In this document: piece after piece, positions 44,892 to 53,367 of the stretch | Position numbering within the stretch: the first letter of the stretch is position 1 | Layout: each line of letters begins with the position of its first letter | Assembly (NCBI GenBank): GCA_015064445.1 | Contig: SVSE01000001.1 | Coordinates: 1 to 64,000, forward strand | Direction of reading: 5' to 3' | Length of the DNA stretch: 64,000 bases | Source: Oscillospiraceae bacterium | GTDB taxonomy: Bacteria > Bacillota > Clostridia > Oscillospirales > CAG-272 | Notes under the pieces: generated by a model | Told to the model about the DNA's origin: nothing | Database searches by the model: none | The model's input: the letters and a program-made list of their open reading frames with translations, nothing else | Position numbers and translations under genes: made by a program

Positions 44892-45459
44892 TTATTTTAC
44901 CTAAAATTAAGCATAAAACAACACCGATAATCGAACAAATTCCAGAGCAAAGCCATATTGTCGGAATAAGCTCATATGTAATGGACGCATTTGCAGATGC
45001 GCGAATTGCAATAATCGTTGTTGGAATCAGATTGAAGGAGCAGCACCCAAGCATAGCAAGAGTTATCATATCTGCACTCGCCACTCCCGAATTGTCCCTC
45101 TCGCTTAGCTTTTTCATAGCGCTTATTGCAAGTGGAGTAGAGGCGTTAGCAATACCGAGCATATTCGCACTAATACAGGCTGTTATTTCCTCGGTTGCAA
45201 CATTTTCCTTAAAAGCCCTTGGAAAAATCCTTTTCAAAATAGGCTTTAAAAGCCGTGATAGCATCTTTATTACTCCGGCATCCTTGAAAACATTTAACAA
45301 GCCATTCCAAAACGCCATAATGCCAACTAATGATATAACAAGCTTGACGCTTTTGTCAGTCCCTGTCGCAATCGCCTCGGAAAGAGAAGAAATGTTTCCT
45401 GTAAATATGGCAAAAATAACCGAAATAACACAAAGCGCGCCAAAGCATTTTCCAAGCAT
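44878..45459 (-). CDS. spmA: Spore maturation protein SpmA
   Basis: 193 residues from ATG 45459 (SD GGAGAAAAG); the 27-residue upstream extension in the track has no SD. Membrane helices with the Gate-domain segments MAFWNGLLNVFKDAG, ANMLGIANASTPLAI and MLGCCSFNLIPTTIIAIRA, all characteristic of SpmA. First gene of spmA-spmB. A sigma-E-like promoter may lie just upstream, as expected for a mother-cell gene. Confidence 0.93.
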   Translation of the reverse strand: MLGKCFGALCVISVIFAIFTGNISSLSEAIATGTDKSVKLVISLVGIMAFWNGLLNVFKDAGVIKMLSRLLKPILKRIFPRAFKENVATEEITACISANMLGIANASTPLAISAMKKLSERDNSGVASADMITLAMLGCCSFNLIPTTIIAIRASANASITYELIPTIWLCSGICSIIGVVLCLILGKINAKN

Positions 45460-45480
45460 ATCTTTTCTCCTTATTTTATC

Positions 45481-45508
45481 CAAATATGTTGACATAAAAG
45501 GAATATCC
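45481..45508 (-). promoter_or_regulatory. Possible sigma-E-like promoter of spmA
   Basis: Minus strand GGATATT, 13 bp, CATATTTG, a partial fit to the Bacillus sigma-E pattern (GHATATT-N14-CATACAHT). It overlaps the divergent sigma-A promoter of the GH95 gene. Confidence 0.28.
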
Positions 45509-45518
45509 GTGATAGAAT
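45489..45518 (+). promoter_or_regulatory. Predicted sigma-A promoter of the GH95 gene
   Basis: TTGACA, 18 bp, TAGAAT with extended -10 TGA. Confidence 0.68.
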
Positions 45519-45594
45519 AACATTGTGTTGAAGCAAACAAATATCATTTAATTTTATTCGCACAATTATAAGAAATGAACAGGTTGGTAAAATT

Positions 45595-47883
45595 ATGGAA
45601 AAATTTTTAAGATATGATACTCCTGCCACAGCCTTTGAGGAATCATTACCTCTTGGTAATGGCTCTCTTGGTGCAGTTGTATATGGAAAAACTGATGTTG
45701 AGCGTATTTCCTTAAACCATGATACCTTGTGGTCTGGTAAGCCAGGACAATGTATGGTCGAGGGCGCAAAGGAATCCTTCGAAAAGGCAAAGGAGCTTTC
45801 CCTTGAAGGAAAGTATTACGAGGCACAGTGTGAAATTGAGCGTGGCTTTACAGGTCCTTGGCTCAACTCATATATGCTTCTCGGAACACTTTACATAGAA
45901 AGAGATGGCTCTAAATCAAATCCTGAAAATTATTCTCGCGTGCTTGACCTTGAAAATTCTCTTGCAAGTGTAAGCTATACAGAGGACGGAATTGATTTCA
46001 AAAGAGAGTACCTCGTTTCGCATCCTCATAACTGTGTTATTGTTAAGCTTTCATCAAGTAAGCCCGTATCATATAAGCTTAAGGGCGATTGCGTTGGAAA
46101 GAGCGCTGTTACAGCAGGCAAGGACATTCTTTATCTTACAGGAGAATGCCCAACCTCTATTGCACCAATCTATCATAGAGATGCAAATCCTGTTGTTTAT
46201 GATGGCGATGGTGTTAAGGTTAGCGCTATGGCAAAAATCAAGTGCGATGGCGAGACTAAAAGAGAAGAAGACTATGTTCAAATTTTCAATGCAACCGATG
46301 TAACAATCTATTTTTGTGCAGAAACCAGCTTCGTGGACTTTGATAAGCTCCCAAATAAGCCTACCTTCTATCCTTGCCTTGAAAGGGTAAATAAGCTTTG
46401 TGAAACTCCTTATGAGGAAATCAAGAGCGCGCATATCGCCGATGTATCTGCCTTGTTCAATAGAGTTGAGGTTGATTTTGGTGGTCAAATAAGCAAAAAA
46501 ACCACCGATAAACGACTTCGCGACGGTGACAAGGATTTGGGGCTTTGCGAGCTTCTTTATAACTTCGGCAGATACCTTATAATTGCTTCATCAAGAGAGG
46601 GGTCAAGAGCTACAAATCTCCAAGGAATTTGGAACGAGCATTTTTATGCCCCATGGTCCTCTAACTATACTGTAAATATCAACACCGAAATGAACTACTG
46701 GCCAGTGCTTATGTGCAATCTTCCTGAATGCCACAAGCCTATGATTGAGCTCATTAAGGGCGTTAGCAAAAACGGAAGAGAAACAGCAAAGCATTTCTAT
46801 GGCGCTGATGGCTTTGTTTCACACCATAACCTTGACCTTTGGATAAATACAACCCCTGTTGGCTGTAATTTAGAGCATTCCTCAAGATATGCCTTTTGGA
46901 ATATGTCCTCTGGTTGGCTTTGTAGACACCTATTTGAGCATTACGAATATACTCTCGACAAGGACTTCCTTCGCGAGGTGGCTTATCCTATAATGAAGGA
47001 AAGCGCAAGATTTTATCTTGATATGATGGTAATGCATAATGGAAGGTGGATTTTGACACCTTCTACATCCCCTGAAAATGCTGTAATAATCAACGGAGAG
47101 CTTGTTCATACAACTCTCTATACAACAATGACTCAATCTATAATTCAAGACCTCTTTACAAATATATCCAAGGGTGCTGAAATACTTGGCGAGGACGACG
47201 ATTTTGTAAGGGAAATCAGAGAAAAGCTTCCTAATGTCGGCATCTATAAGATAGGCTCACATGGAGAGCTTCTTGAGTACGAGCAGGAATACGAAGAGGA
47301 GGACATTCATCATAGACATGTTTCTCACCTCTACGCAATGTATCCTGCTGGCCTTATTTCAACAGAAACTACTAAGGAATTAGCTGATGCTTGCCGTCAA
47401 ACTCTTGAAATAAGAGGCGATGAAAGCACAGGCTGGAGTATGGGTTGGAAGGTTAACCTTTGGGCGCGCCTTAAGGATGGAGATAGAGCATATAAGCTTG
47501 TTAAAACTCAGCTCAGCTTTGTAGAGCCAAACGCAGAGCTTAAATATAGCCAAGGTGGTGGAACATATGCAAATATGTTTGATGCACATCCACCATTCCA
47601 AATTGATGGTAACTTTGGAGTTGTTGCAGGAATTACACAAATGTTCTTGCAATGCGAGGATGGAAAAATAAAAATCCTTCCAGCGCTCCCATCAGAGATG
47701 AAAAACGGAAAAATTAAGGGACTTTTGGCGAAAGGCAATATAAAAGTCGATATTGAATGGAAAAACTCGAAGCTTTCAAGCCTCGAATTAGTAACACCTA
47801 TCGCGCAAACTGCTATAATAAATATCGAGGGCGTTGATAAAGAAGTAGCTCTCAAGGCTAACGAGAAATTTATTTTGGCATAA
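45595..47883 (+). CDS. GH95 alpha-L-fucosidase (or alpha-L-galactosidase)
   Basis: 762 residues, the usual GH95 length without accessory domains. N-terminal beta-sandwich with PLGNGSLGAVVYGK and LNHDTLWSG, then the (alpha/alpha)6 barrel with NLQGIWNEHFYAPWSSNYT, NTEMNYWPV, HHNLDLW and SRHVSHLYAMYP-like segments. GH95 removes alpha-1,2-linked fucose from host glycans or L-galactose from plant xyloglucan. No signal peptide, so it acts in the cytosol on imported oligosaccharides. The next gene follows after 12 bp. Confidence 0.94.
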   Translation: MEKFLRYDTPATAFEESLPLGNGSLGAVVYGKTDVERISLNHDTLWSGKPGQCMVEGAKESFEKAKELSLEGKYYEAQCEIERGFTGPWLNSYMLLGTLYIERDGSKSNPENYSRVLDLENSLASVSYTEDGIDFKREYLVSHPHNCVIVKLSSSKPVSYKLKGDCVGKSAVTAGKDILYLTGECPTSIAPIYHRDANPVVYDGDGVKVSAMAKIKCDGETKREEDYVQIFNATDVTIYFCAETSFVDFDKLPNKPTFYPCLERVNKLCETPYEEIKSAHIADVSALFNRVEVDFGGQISKKTTDKRLRDGDKDLGLCELLYNFGRYLIIASSREGSRATNLQGIWNEHFYAPWSSNYTVNINTEMNYWPVLMCNLPECHKPMIELIKGVSKNGRETAKHFYGADGFVSHHNLDLWINTTPVGCNLEHSSRYAFWNMSSGWLCRHLFEHYEYTLDKDFLREVAYPIMKESARFYLDMMVMHNGRWILTPSTSPENAVIINGELVHTTLYTTMTQSIIQDLFTNISKGAEILGEDDDFVREIREKLPNVGIYKIGSHGELLEYEQEYEEEDIHHRHVSHLYAMYPAGLISTETTKELADACRQTLEIRGDESTGWSMGWKVNLWARLKDGDRAYKLVKTQLSFVEPNAELKYSQGGGTYANMFDAHPPFQIDGNFGVVAGITQMFLQCEDGKIKILPALPSEMKNGKIKGLLAKGNIKVDIEWKNSKLSSLELVTPIAQTAIINIEGVDKEVALKANEKFILA

Positions 47884-47895
47884 GCGGAGGTACAT

Positions 47896-48741
47896 ATGAA
47901 AAACTTGGGATATTATAACGGAGAAGTCGGTCTTATTGATGAAATGAGAGTGCCGATGAATGACAGGGCGTTTTACTTTGGAGACGGAGTTTACGATGCT
48001 GTTATGTGCCGTAATAATATCCCATATTTGCTTTCGGAGCATATTGATAGATTTTATCGCAATTGCGATAGACTTGCAATCAAAATCCAAATGAAAAAGC
48101 ACGAGCTGTTCGACCTCATATGCACTCTTGTAAAAAAGGTGGACGCAAACGAAAAATTTGTTTATTTTCATATGTCGAGAGGGAATGCTCAAAGAGCACA
48201 CGAGCTAACACTCGATAAGGGAAGCCTCTGCATTATGATAATGCCAAGAGAAATCGAGGATTTGGATGCTACAATGAGCGCGGTTTTGCTTCCCGATGTT
48301 CGATACGAAATGTGTGATATAAAGACCTTGAATCTTTTGCCAAATGTTCTTGCTTCGCAAATTGCATCAAGGGCGGGGGCTGATGAGGCAATTTTACATA
48401 GAAGCAACATAATAACAGAGGGTACTCATTGTAATATTTCAATACTGAAAAACGGAAGACTCATAACAGCACCAGAGAGTCGCCACATTCTCCCAGGAGT
48501 TACAAGAGCGCATCTTATAAAAATTGCTCAAAGGAACGAAATAATAGTTGAGCAAAGAGAGTACACATCATCGGAGCTCTTGGATGCCGACGAGATTATT
48601 GTAACAAGCTCAAGCAAGCTTTTAAGAGCGGTTAATTCAGTCAATGGCAAGAGCGTTGGTGGCAAGGATGCAGAAACCTTAAATCTGCTCAAAAAAGAGC
48701 TTTTTGGAGCGTATTATGGTGCTACAACGCCACGCGCCTAA
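47896..48741 (+). CDS. Class IV aminotransferase (D-alanine aminotransferase / branched-chain type)
   Basis: 281 residues. PLP fold type IV with RAFYFGDGVYDAV (about 24-36), the Schiff-base Lys in DIKTLNLLPN (about 141), the Glu in TEGTHCNI and the LPGVTR phosphate loop. This motif set fits D-amino-acid aminotransferase (Dat), but BCAT and aminodeoxychorismate lyase share the fold. A D-alanine supply role for peptidoglycan is plausible. It follows the fucosidase gene at 12 bp with SD GCGGAGG and has no metabolic link to it. Confidence 0.85.
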   Translation: MKNLGYYNGEVGLIDEMRVPMNDRAFYFGDGVYDAVMCRNNIPYLLSEHIDRFYRNCDRLAIKIQMKKHELFDLICTLVKKVDANEKFVYFHMSRGNAQRAHELTLDKGSLCIMIMPREIEDLDATMSAVLLPDVRYEMCDIKTLNLLPNVLASQIASRAGADEAILHRSNIITEGTHCNISILKNGRLITAPESRHILPGVTRAHLIKIAQRNEIIVEQREYTSSELLDADEIIVTSSSKLLRAVNSVNGKSVGGKDAETLNLLKKELFGAYYGATTPRA

Positions 48742-48787
48742 GGCATTTTGAGCCTTACTTGTGAAAAATGACAAAAAATGACCTTGA

Positions 48788-48800
48788 AATGTTCGTTATT
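48788..48800 (-). promoter_or_regulatory. Possible single PurBox-like site
   Basis: AATAACGAACATT on the minus strand agrees with the Bacillus PurBox AWWWCCGAACWWT at 12 of 13 positions, 28 bp upstream of the -35 of the purine operon. A second, inverted box, usual for PurR operators, was not seen. Confidence 0.3.
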
Positions 48801-48827
48801 TTTTCTCTATTTTTAAATAAAAATATA

Positions 48828-48857
48828 TTGACAAAATAAGACACTCTATGATAAAAT
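48828..48857 (+). promoter_or_regulatory. Predicted sigma-A promoter of the purine operon
   Basis: TTGACA, 18 bp, TAAAAT with extended -10 TGA. Confidence 0.78.
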
Positions 48858-48863
48858 AAAAAG

Positions 48864-48943
48864 CGGTAAGGTTTTTGCAACTGACGGAACGCAGATTTAA
48901 CTGCATGGGAGCAAAGATCGCTTTGTCGACCGTCTGGGCAATT
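48864..48943 (+). ncRNA. ZTP riboswitch (pfl motif)
   Basis: The conserved blocks of the ZTP/pfl motif appear in order: GCAACTGACGG, then TGGGAGCA, a short hairpin (CAAAG...CTTTG), and CCGTCTGGGCA. ACGG in the first block can pair with CCGT in the last to form the pseudoknot. It senses ZMP/ZTP (AICAR phosphates), which build up when 10-formyl-THF is short, and turns on purine and folate genes. Its last bases form the 5' arm of the terminator, so it works by transcription termination. Confidence 0.9.
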
Positions 48944-48980
48944 CTACCTCCTTAGGGTAGGATTGCCTTGTTTTGTTTTT
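48937..48980 (+). terminator. Expression-platform terminator of the ZTP riboswitch
   Basis: GGCAATTCTACC / GGTAGGATTGCC stem (one T-G pair), loop TCCTTAG, then TTGTTTTGTTTTT. The GGGCA of the aptamer overlaps the stem base, which links ligand binding to read-through. Confidence 0.9.
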
Positions 48981-49014
48981 TATCGAGAAAATTATTTCAA
49001 GGAGAGATATGAAT

Positions 49015-49509
49015 ATGAAAAAAGTAGCAATCATTATGGGCAGTGACAGTGACTTGCCAATAGTGGAAAAGGGCATAAATGTCCTTAAGGAATATGGAGT
49101 TCCATTTGAGGTTCATGTTTATTCAGCACATAGAACACCAGAGGAAACTGCAACATTTGTAAAGGGTGCAAGGGATAATGGTTTTGGTGCTATCATCGCT
49201 GCTGCTGGTATGGCTGCACATCTTGCTGGAGCTGTTGCTGCGAACACAGTTCTTCCAGTAATCGGCATTCCTGTTTCTTGTAAGAATACAGGTGGCTTTG
49301 ATGCACTCTTGGCGACAGTACAAATGCCAACAGGAATTCCAGTTGCTACCGTAGCAATTGATGGTGCTGCAAACGCTGCATTGCTTGCGATACAAATGCT
49401 CGCTCTTTCTGATGATGAGCTCTATGCAAAGCTTGTAGATGCAAGAGTAGCAGGCAAGGAAAAGGTTCTTGCCAAAAATAAAGACATTGAGGACAAATTT
49501 AATAAATAA
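49015..49509 (+). CDS. purE: PurE, N5-CAIR mutase (class I)
   Basis: 164 residues from ATG 49015 ([15 protein letters not shown]) with AAGGAGAG 8 nt upstream; the track start at 48973 lies in the terminator T-run. Motifs [15 protein letters not shown] and GMAAHLAGA. Class I PurE uses N5-CAIR made by PurK, and no purK is in the window, so that gene must be elsewhere or the enzyme works in the class II way. First gene of an eight-gene purine operon. Confidence 0.94.
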   Translation: MKKVAIIMGSDSDLPIVEKGINVLKEYGVPFEVHVYSAHRTPEETATFVKGARDNGFGAIIAAAGMAAHLAGAVAANTVLPVIGIPVSCKNTGGFDALLATVQMPTGIPVATVAIDGAANAALLAIQMLALSDDELYAKLVDARVAGKEKVLAKNKDIEDKFNK

Positions 49510-49530
49510 TCCATTACAGGAGATAATTAA

Positions 49531-50937
49531 ATGGGAATTTTTGCAATAATTGGAAAAGAAAAAACTAATGTTGCTTCCAGTGTTTACTATGGCTTGTATG
49601 CACTTCAACATAGAGGACAGGAAAGCGCAGGAATAGTTGTAAATGATGACGGTATTTTTCGTGCTCACAAGGATTCTGGTCTTGTAAACGATGTTTTTGT
49701 TGGAGATAAGCTTGGAAGTCTTGGCGAGGGAAATATGGCGCTTGGTCATGTTCGTTATGGAACTCTTGGAACTAAGGAGCGCGTTAATGCTGAGCCGATA
49801 GTAGTAAATCATATCAAGGGAAGACTGGCTATCGCTACAACAGGAAAGCTTGTGAACTTTGCCGAGCTTAAAAGAGAGCTTGAGCTTCAAGGTCTTATAT
49901 TCCATACGACAAGCGATGCAGAAATTATTTCGTACATCATCACAAAGGAAAGATTGACATCTTCATCAATTGAGGAGGCAATCAATAAGGCTATGGATAA
50001 GCTAAAGGGAGGATATACATTCGTTGTTATGTCCCCACAGAAGCTCGTTGTAGCAAGAGATGAATATGGCTTCCATCCTATATGCTATGGTAAGCGTGAG
50101 AACGGAGAATATGTAATCGCAAGTGAAACCTGTGCTCTTGATTCAGTAGGCGCTGTATTTATAAGAGAGCTTGAACCTGGTGAAATACTTGTCTTTTCTA
50201 GGGACGGAATAAAATCAATTCGTGATCACTGTGATAAAAAGCCTGAGAGAATGTGCGTTTTCGAGTATGTATACACATCTCGTCCTGACTCTGTAATTTG
50301 CGATTGTCCTGTTCATGAGGCAAGAAAACGCGCTGGCGCATTCCTTGCTAAGGCTCATCCAGTCGAGGCAGATGTTGTTGTCGGAGTTCCTGATTCAGGA
50401 CTTGACGCAGCGCTTGGCTATGCAGAGGAGTCTGGAATTCCTTATGGCATAGGACTTATTAAAAATAAATACATAGGAAGAACCTTTATTGCTCCTGGAC
50501 AAAATGTTCGTGAGGATAAGGTTAAGATAAAGCTCAATCCTGTTGTTGCAACTGTAAAGGGAAAGAGAGTAGTGCTCGTAGATGACTCTATCGTAAGAGG
50601 AACAACCTGCGCAAGAATCGTTAAGCTTTTGAGAAATGCAGGAGCTAAGGAGGTTCATCTTCGCTCATCTGCACCAGCATTCTTGAATCCATGTTATTAT
50701 GGAACAGATGTTGATTCTAAGGAATCTCTTATTGCTTGCAATCATACAATCGAGGAAATGTCCAAGCTCTTTGATGTTGATACTCTTGGATATCTCCCAC
50801 TTGAGGATGTTTCAAAGCTTGGCGTAAGTGGAACCTGTCAGGGCTATTGCACAGCTTGCTTTGATGGTAATTATCCTACAGAAACTCCCGAAAAGTATGT
50901 AAATAAATTTGATTATAAAATTTCTGAGAACAATTGA
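49531..50937 (+). CDS. purF: PurF-like amidophosphoribosyltransferase with a degenerate glutaminase domain
   Basis: 468 residues. The N-terminal Ntn glutaminase fold begins MGIFAIIG, where active PurF has Cys-GVFGI: the nucleophile Cys is missing and an in-frame TAA precedes the ATG, so no propeptide can supply it. The oxyanion segment HNGNLVN reads TTGKLVN, and RYSTTG reads RYGTLG. The phosphoribosyltransferase half is normal (VGVPDSG, PRPP loop [13 protein letters not shown]), as are the [4Fe-4S] ligands (RMCVFEY, NPCYYG, GYCTACF). It may use free ammonia or ammonia from a partner to make phosphoribosylamine; a second, complete PurF elsewhere is possible. Confidence 0.88.
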   Translation: MGIFAIIGKEKTNVASSVYYGLYALQHRGQESAGIVVNDDGIFRAHKDSGLVNDVFVGDKLGSLGEGNMALGHVRYGTLGTKERVNAEPIVVNHIKGRLAIATTGKLVNFAELKRELELQGLIFHTTSDAEIISYIITKERLTSSSIEEAINKAMDKLKGGYTFVVMSPQKLVVARDEYGFHPICYGKRENGEYVIASETCALDSVGAVFIRELEPGEILVFSRDGIKSIRDHCDKKPERMCVFEYVYTSRPDSVICDCPVHEARKRAGAFLAKAHPVEADVVVGVPDSGLDAALGYAEESGIPYGIGLIKNKYIGRTFIAPGQNVREDKVKIKLNPVVATVKGKRVVLVDDSIVRGTTCARIVKLLRNAGAKEVHLRSSAPAFLNPCYYGTDVDSKESLIACNHTIEEMSKLFDVDTLGYLPLEDVSKLGVSGTCQGYCTACFDGNYPTETPEKYVNKFDYKISENN

Positions 50938-50953
50938 AAGCGAGGAAGAAAAA

Positions 50954-52000
50954 GTGAAAAACTCAAAATCTGAAAGCTATGCAGCAGCCGGTGTAGATAT
51001 TACTGCAGGCTACAAGGCTGTAGAATTGATGAAAAAGCATATAGCTCGTACAAAAAATGAGGGCTGTCTTGATGATGTTGGTGGATTTGGCGGATGCTTC
51101 GGCTTGCCAGTTGCAGGAATGGAAGAGCCTGTTCTTGTTTCAGGAACCGACGGATGTGGCACAAAGGTTAAAATGGCAATCCTTATGGACAAGCACGATA
51201 CAATCGGTATCGACGCTGTTGCTATGTGCGTAAATGATATAATCTGCTGTGGTGCAAAGCCATTGTTCTTCCTCGACTATATAGCTTGTGGAAAGAATAT
51301 TCCAGAAAAAATTGCATCTATCGTTGGTGGAGTAGCAGAGGGCTGTGTACAGTCAGGCGCTGCGCTTATCGGTGGAGAAACTGCTGAGCATCCAGGTCTT
51401 ATGCCTGTCGATGAATATGACCTTGCAGGCTTTGCAGTAGGTATCGTTGACAAGAAAAAGATTCTTGACAATTCAAAAATGGCAGAGGGCGATGTTGTTA
51501 TTGCTCTCGCTTCAAGTGGCGTACACTCAAACGGATTTTCTCTTGTTCGTAAGGTGTTCGACATTGATAACAATCCTGATTCACTTTATGTTCCTTGTGA
51601 GGCTCTTGGTGGTGCTTCTATTGCAGAAACACTCTTGACTCCTACTAAGATTTATGTAAAGTCCATTCTTGCATTGATCGAAAAGGTTAATGTTAAGGGC
51701 ATTTCACATATCACAGGTGGTGGCTTCTACGAGAACATTCCAAGATCCATTCCAAAGGGACTTTCTGCAAAGATTGATAAGAGTGCGGTTAAGGTGCTTC
51801 CTATCTTTGAGCTTATTCAAAAGACAGGAAATATTCCTGAAAGAGATATGTACAACACATACAATATGGGCGTTGGAATGAGCGTTGTTGTTCCAAAGGC
51901 TGAGGCTGATAAGGCTCTCGAAATCTTGAAGGCAAATGGAGAAGACGCTTATATCATCGGAGAAATTATTGCATCCGAGGACGGAGTAGTACTATGCTAA
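50954..52000 (+). CDS. purM: PurM, AIR synthetase
   Basis: 348 residues from GTG 50954 (SD GAGGAAG); the track start at 50909 lies within pur[14 protein letters not shown] at the N-terminus, [12 protein letters not shown], the ATP-binding region GGETAEHPG, and the C-terminal [15 protein letters not shown] are all standard PurM features. It converts FGAM to AIR with ATP. It overlaps purN by 7 bp. Confidence 0.96.
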   Translation: MKNSKSESYAAAGVDITAGYKAVELMKKHIARTKNEGCLDDVGGFGGCFGLPVAGMEEPVLVSGTDGCGTKVKMAILMDKHDTIGIDAVAMCVNDIICCGAKPLFFLDYIACGKNIPEKIASIVGGVAEGCVQSGAALIGGETAEHPGLMPVDEYDLAGFAVGIVDKKKILDNSKMAEGDVVIALASSGVHSNGFSLVRKVFDIDNNPDSLYVPCEALGGASIAETLLTPTKIYVKSILALIEKVNVKGISHITGGGFYENIPRSIPKGLSAKIDKSAVKVLPIFELIQKTGNIPERDMYNTYNMGVGMSVVVPKAEADKALEILKANGEDAYIIGEIIASEDGVVLC

Positions 52001-52629
52001 GCTCAAAAATAGCTGTACTCGTATCTGGTGGCGGAACTAATCTTCAGGCTCTTATAGATGCTGAAAAGAGGGGCGAGCTTGGAAATGGAAAGATTTCCTT
52101 GGTAATAGCCTCCAAGCCAGGTGTATATGCGCTTGAACGCGCTAAAAATAATTCGATAAAATCAATCGTGCTTTCTCGCAAGGAGTATGATAGTATCGCC
52201 GATTATTCAAAGGCTTTGGCTGATACTATGGAGGCAGAGGGCATTGATTTGGTTGTTCTTGCAGGCTTTCTTACAATTATCGATGAGCAGGTGTATGAAA
52301 GATTTCCAAACAAAATCTTGAATGTTCACCCCGCACTAATCCCTTCATTCTGCGGAAAGGGCTTTTACGGGCTTCGTGTTCACGAGGCTGCACTCGAAAA
52401 GGGAGTTAAGCTTTCAGGCGCAACTGTACATATAGTAACCCCTGAATGTGATGCTGGTCCAATCGTTCTTCAAAAGGCGGTTGAGGTTAAGGAGGACGAC
52501 ACTCCAGAAACTCTCCAAAGACGCATTATGGAGGAGGCGGAGTGGAAAATACTCCCCAAGGCAGTTAGGCTCTTCTGCGAGGGCAAGATAACTGTCGAAA
52601 ACAATAAGGTTTTAATAAAAGGAGAATAA
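51994..52629 (+). CDS. purN: PurN, GAR transformylase
   Basis: 211 residues. N-terminal [13 protein letters not shown], and the folate and catalytic region [10 protein letters not shown] with [20 protein letters not shown] (His-Asn-Asp catalytic set). It transfers formyl from 10-formyl-THF to GAR, fitting the ZTP riboswitch that reports 10-formyl-THF shortage. Confidence 0.95.
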   Translation: MLSSKIAVLVSGGGTNLQALIDAEKRGELGNGKISLVIASKPGVYALERAKNNSIKSIVLSRKEYDSIADYSKALADTMEAEGIDLVVLAGFLTIIDEQVYERFPNKILNVHPALIPSFCGKGFYGLRVHEAALEKGVKLSGATVHIVTPECDAGPIVLQKAVEVKEDDTPETLQRRIMEEAEWKILPKAVRLFCEGKITVENNKVLIKGE

Positions 52630-52631
52630 AT

Positions 52632-53348
52632 ATGAAGGTATCAACAATTGAAAACGAACTTAATTCCTTGGCATACCACGGTAGAGGTATTATCATAGGA
52701 AAGAGCGCTGATGCAAAGAAGGCGATTACAGCTTACTTTATTATGGGCAGAAGCGTAAACAGCCGTAACAGAGTATTCGTTGCCGAGGGTGACGCAATGC
52801 GTACAAAGGCTTTTGATGAGTCCAAGATGGTGGACCCACATCTTATCATTTACTATCCTGTAAGAGTTCTTGGAAACAAGACAATCGTTACAAATGGTGA
52901 CCAAACCGATACAATCTACGATCTTATGGACAAGCAGATGACATTTGAGCAGGCACTCAGAACAAGAGAATTCGAGGACGATAAGCCAAACTTCACCCCA
53001 AGAATTTCAGGCATTATTCATCGTGAAAACGGAGATATAAATTTCGCTATGTCTATTCTTAAGAGCGCAGAGGGCGACGACTCTTCCTGCGAAAGATTCA
53101 CATATGCTTATTCAAATCCTATTGCAGGAAAGGCTAAGTTCATCCATACATACAATTGTGATGGCAATCCACTTCCTTCCTTTGAGGGCGAGCCTAAGAC
53201 TCTTGAACTTCCAGATATGGATATAGATACTCTTACAGACCTCATTTGGACAAACCTCAACGAGGACAATAAGGTATCTCTCTTTGTTAGATATATTGAT
53301 ATCGCAACAGGCGAAGCAGAAACAAGAATTGTAAACAAAAATCAGTAA
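52632..53348 (+). CDS. purO: PurO-type IMP cyclohydrolase
   Basis: 238 residues. It resembles the archaeal-type IMP cyclohydrolase (PF07826, PurO) through YHGRGIIIGKS, AYFIMGRSVNSRNR and DPHLIIYYPVR. It closes the ring of FAICAR to IMP, the last step of the pathway. In most bacteria this activity is the N-terminal domain of PurH; here that domain is absent from the PurH encoded next, so the two genes together replace bifunctional PurH. The gap from purN is 2 bp. Confidence 0.88.
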   Translation: MKVSTIENELNSLAYHGRGIIIGKSADAKKAITAYFIMGRSVNSRNRVFVAEGDAMRTKAFDESKMVDPHLIIYYPVRVLGNKTIVTNGDQTDTIYDLMDKQMTFEQALRTREFEDDKPNFTPRISGIIHRENGDINFAMSILKSAEGDDSSCERFTYAYSNPIAGKAKFIHTYNCDGNPLPSFEGEPKTLELPDMDIDTLTDLIWTNLNEDNKVSLFVRYIDIATGEAETRIVNKNQ

Positions 53349-53367
53349 TTATATAGGAGCGAGAAAT

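Noticed and set aside
44981-45520. 179-aa plus-strand ORF opposite spmA
   Set aside because: Antisense of the clear SpmA frame; hydrophobic only because the complement of SpmA codons is.
49123-49905. 260-aa minus-strand ORF across purE and purF
   Set aside because: Antisense shadow of two plus-strand purine genes.
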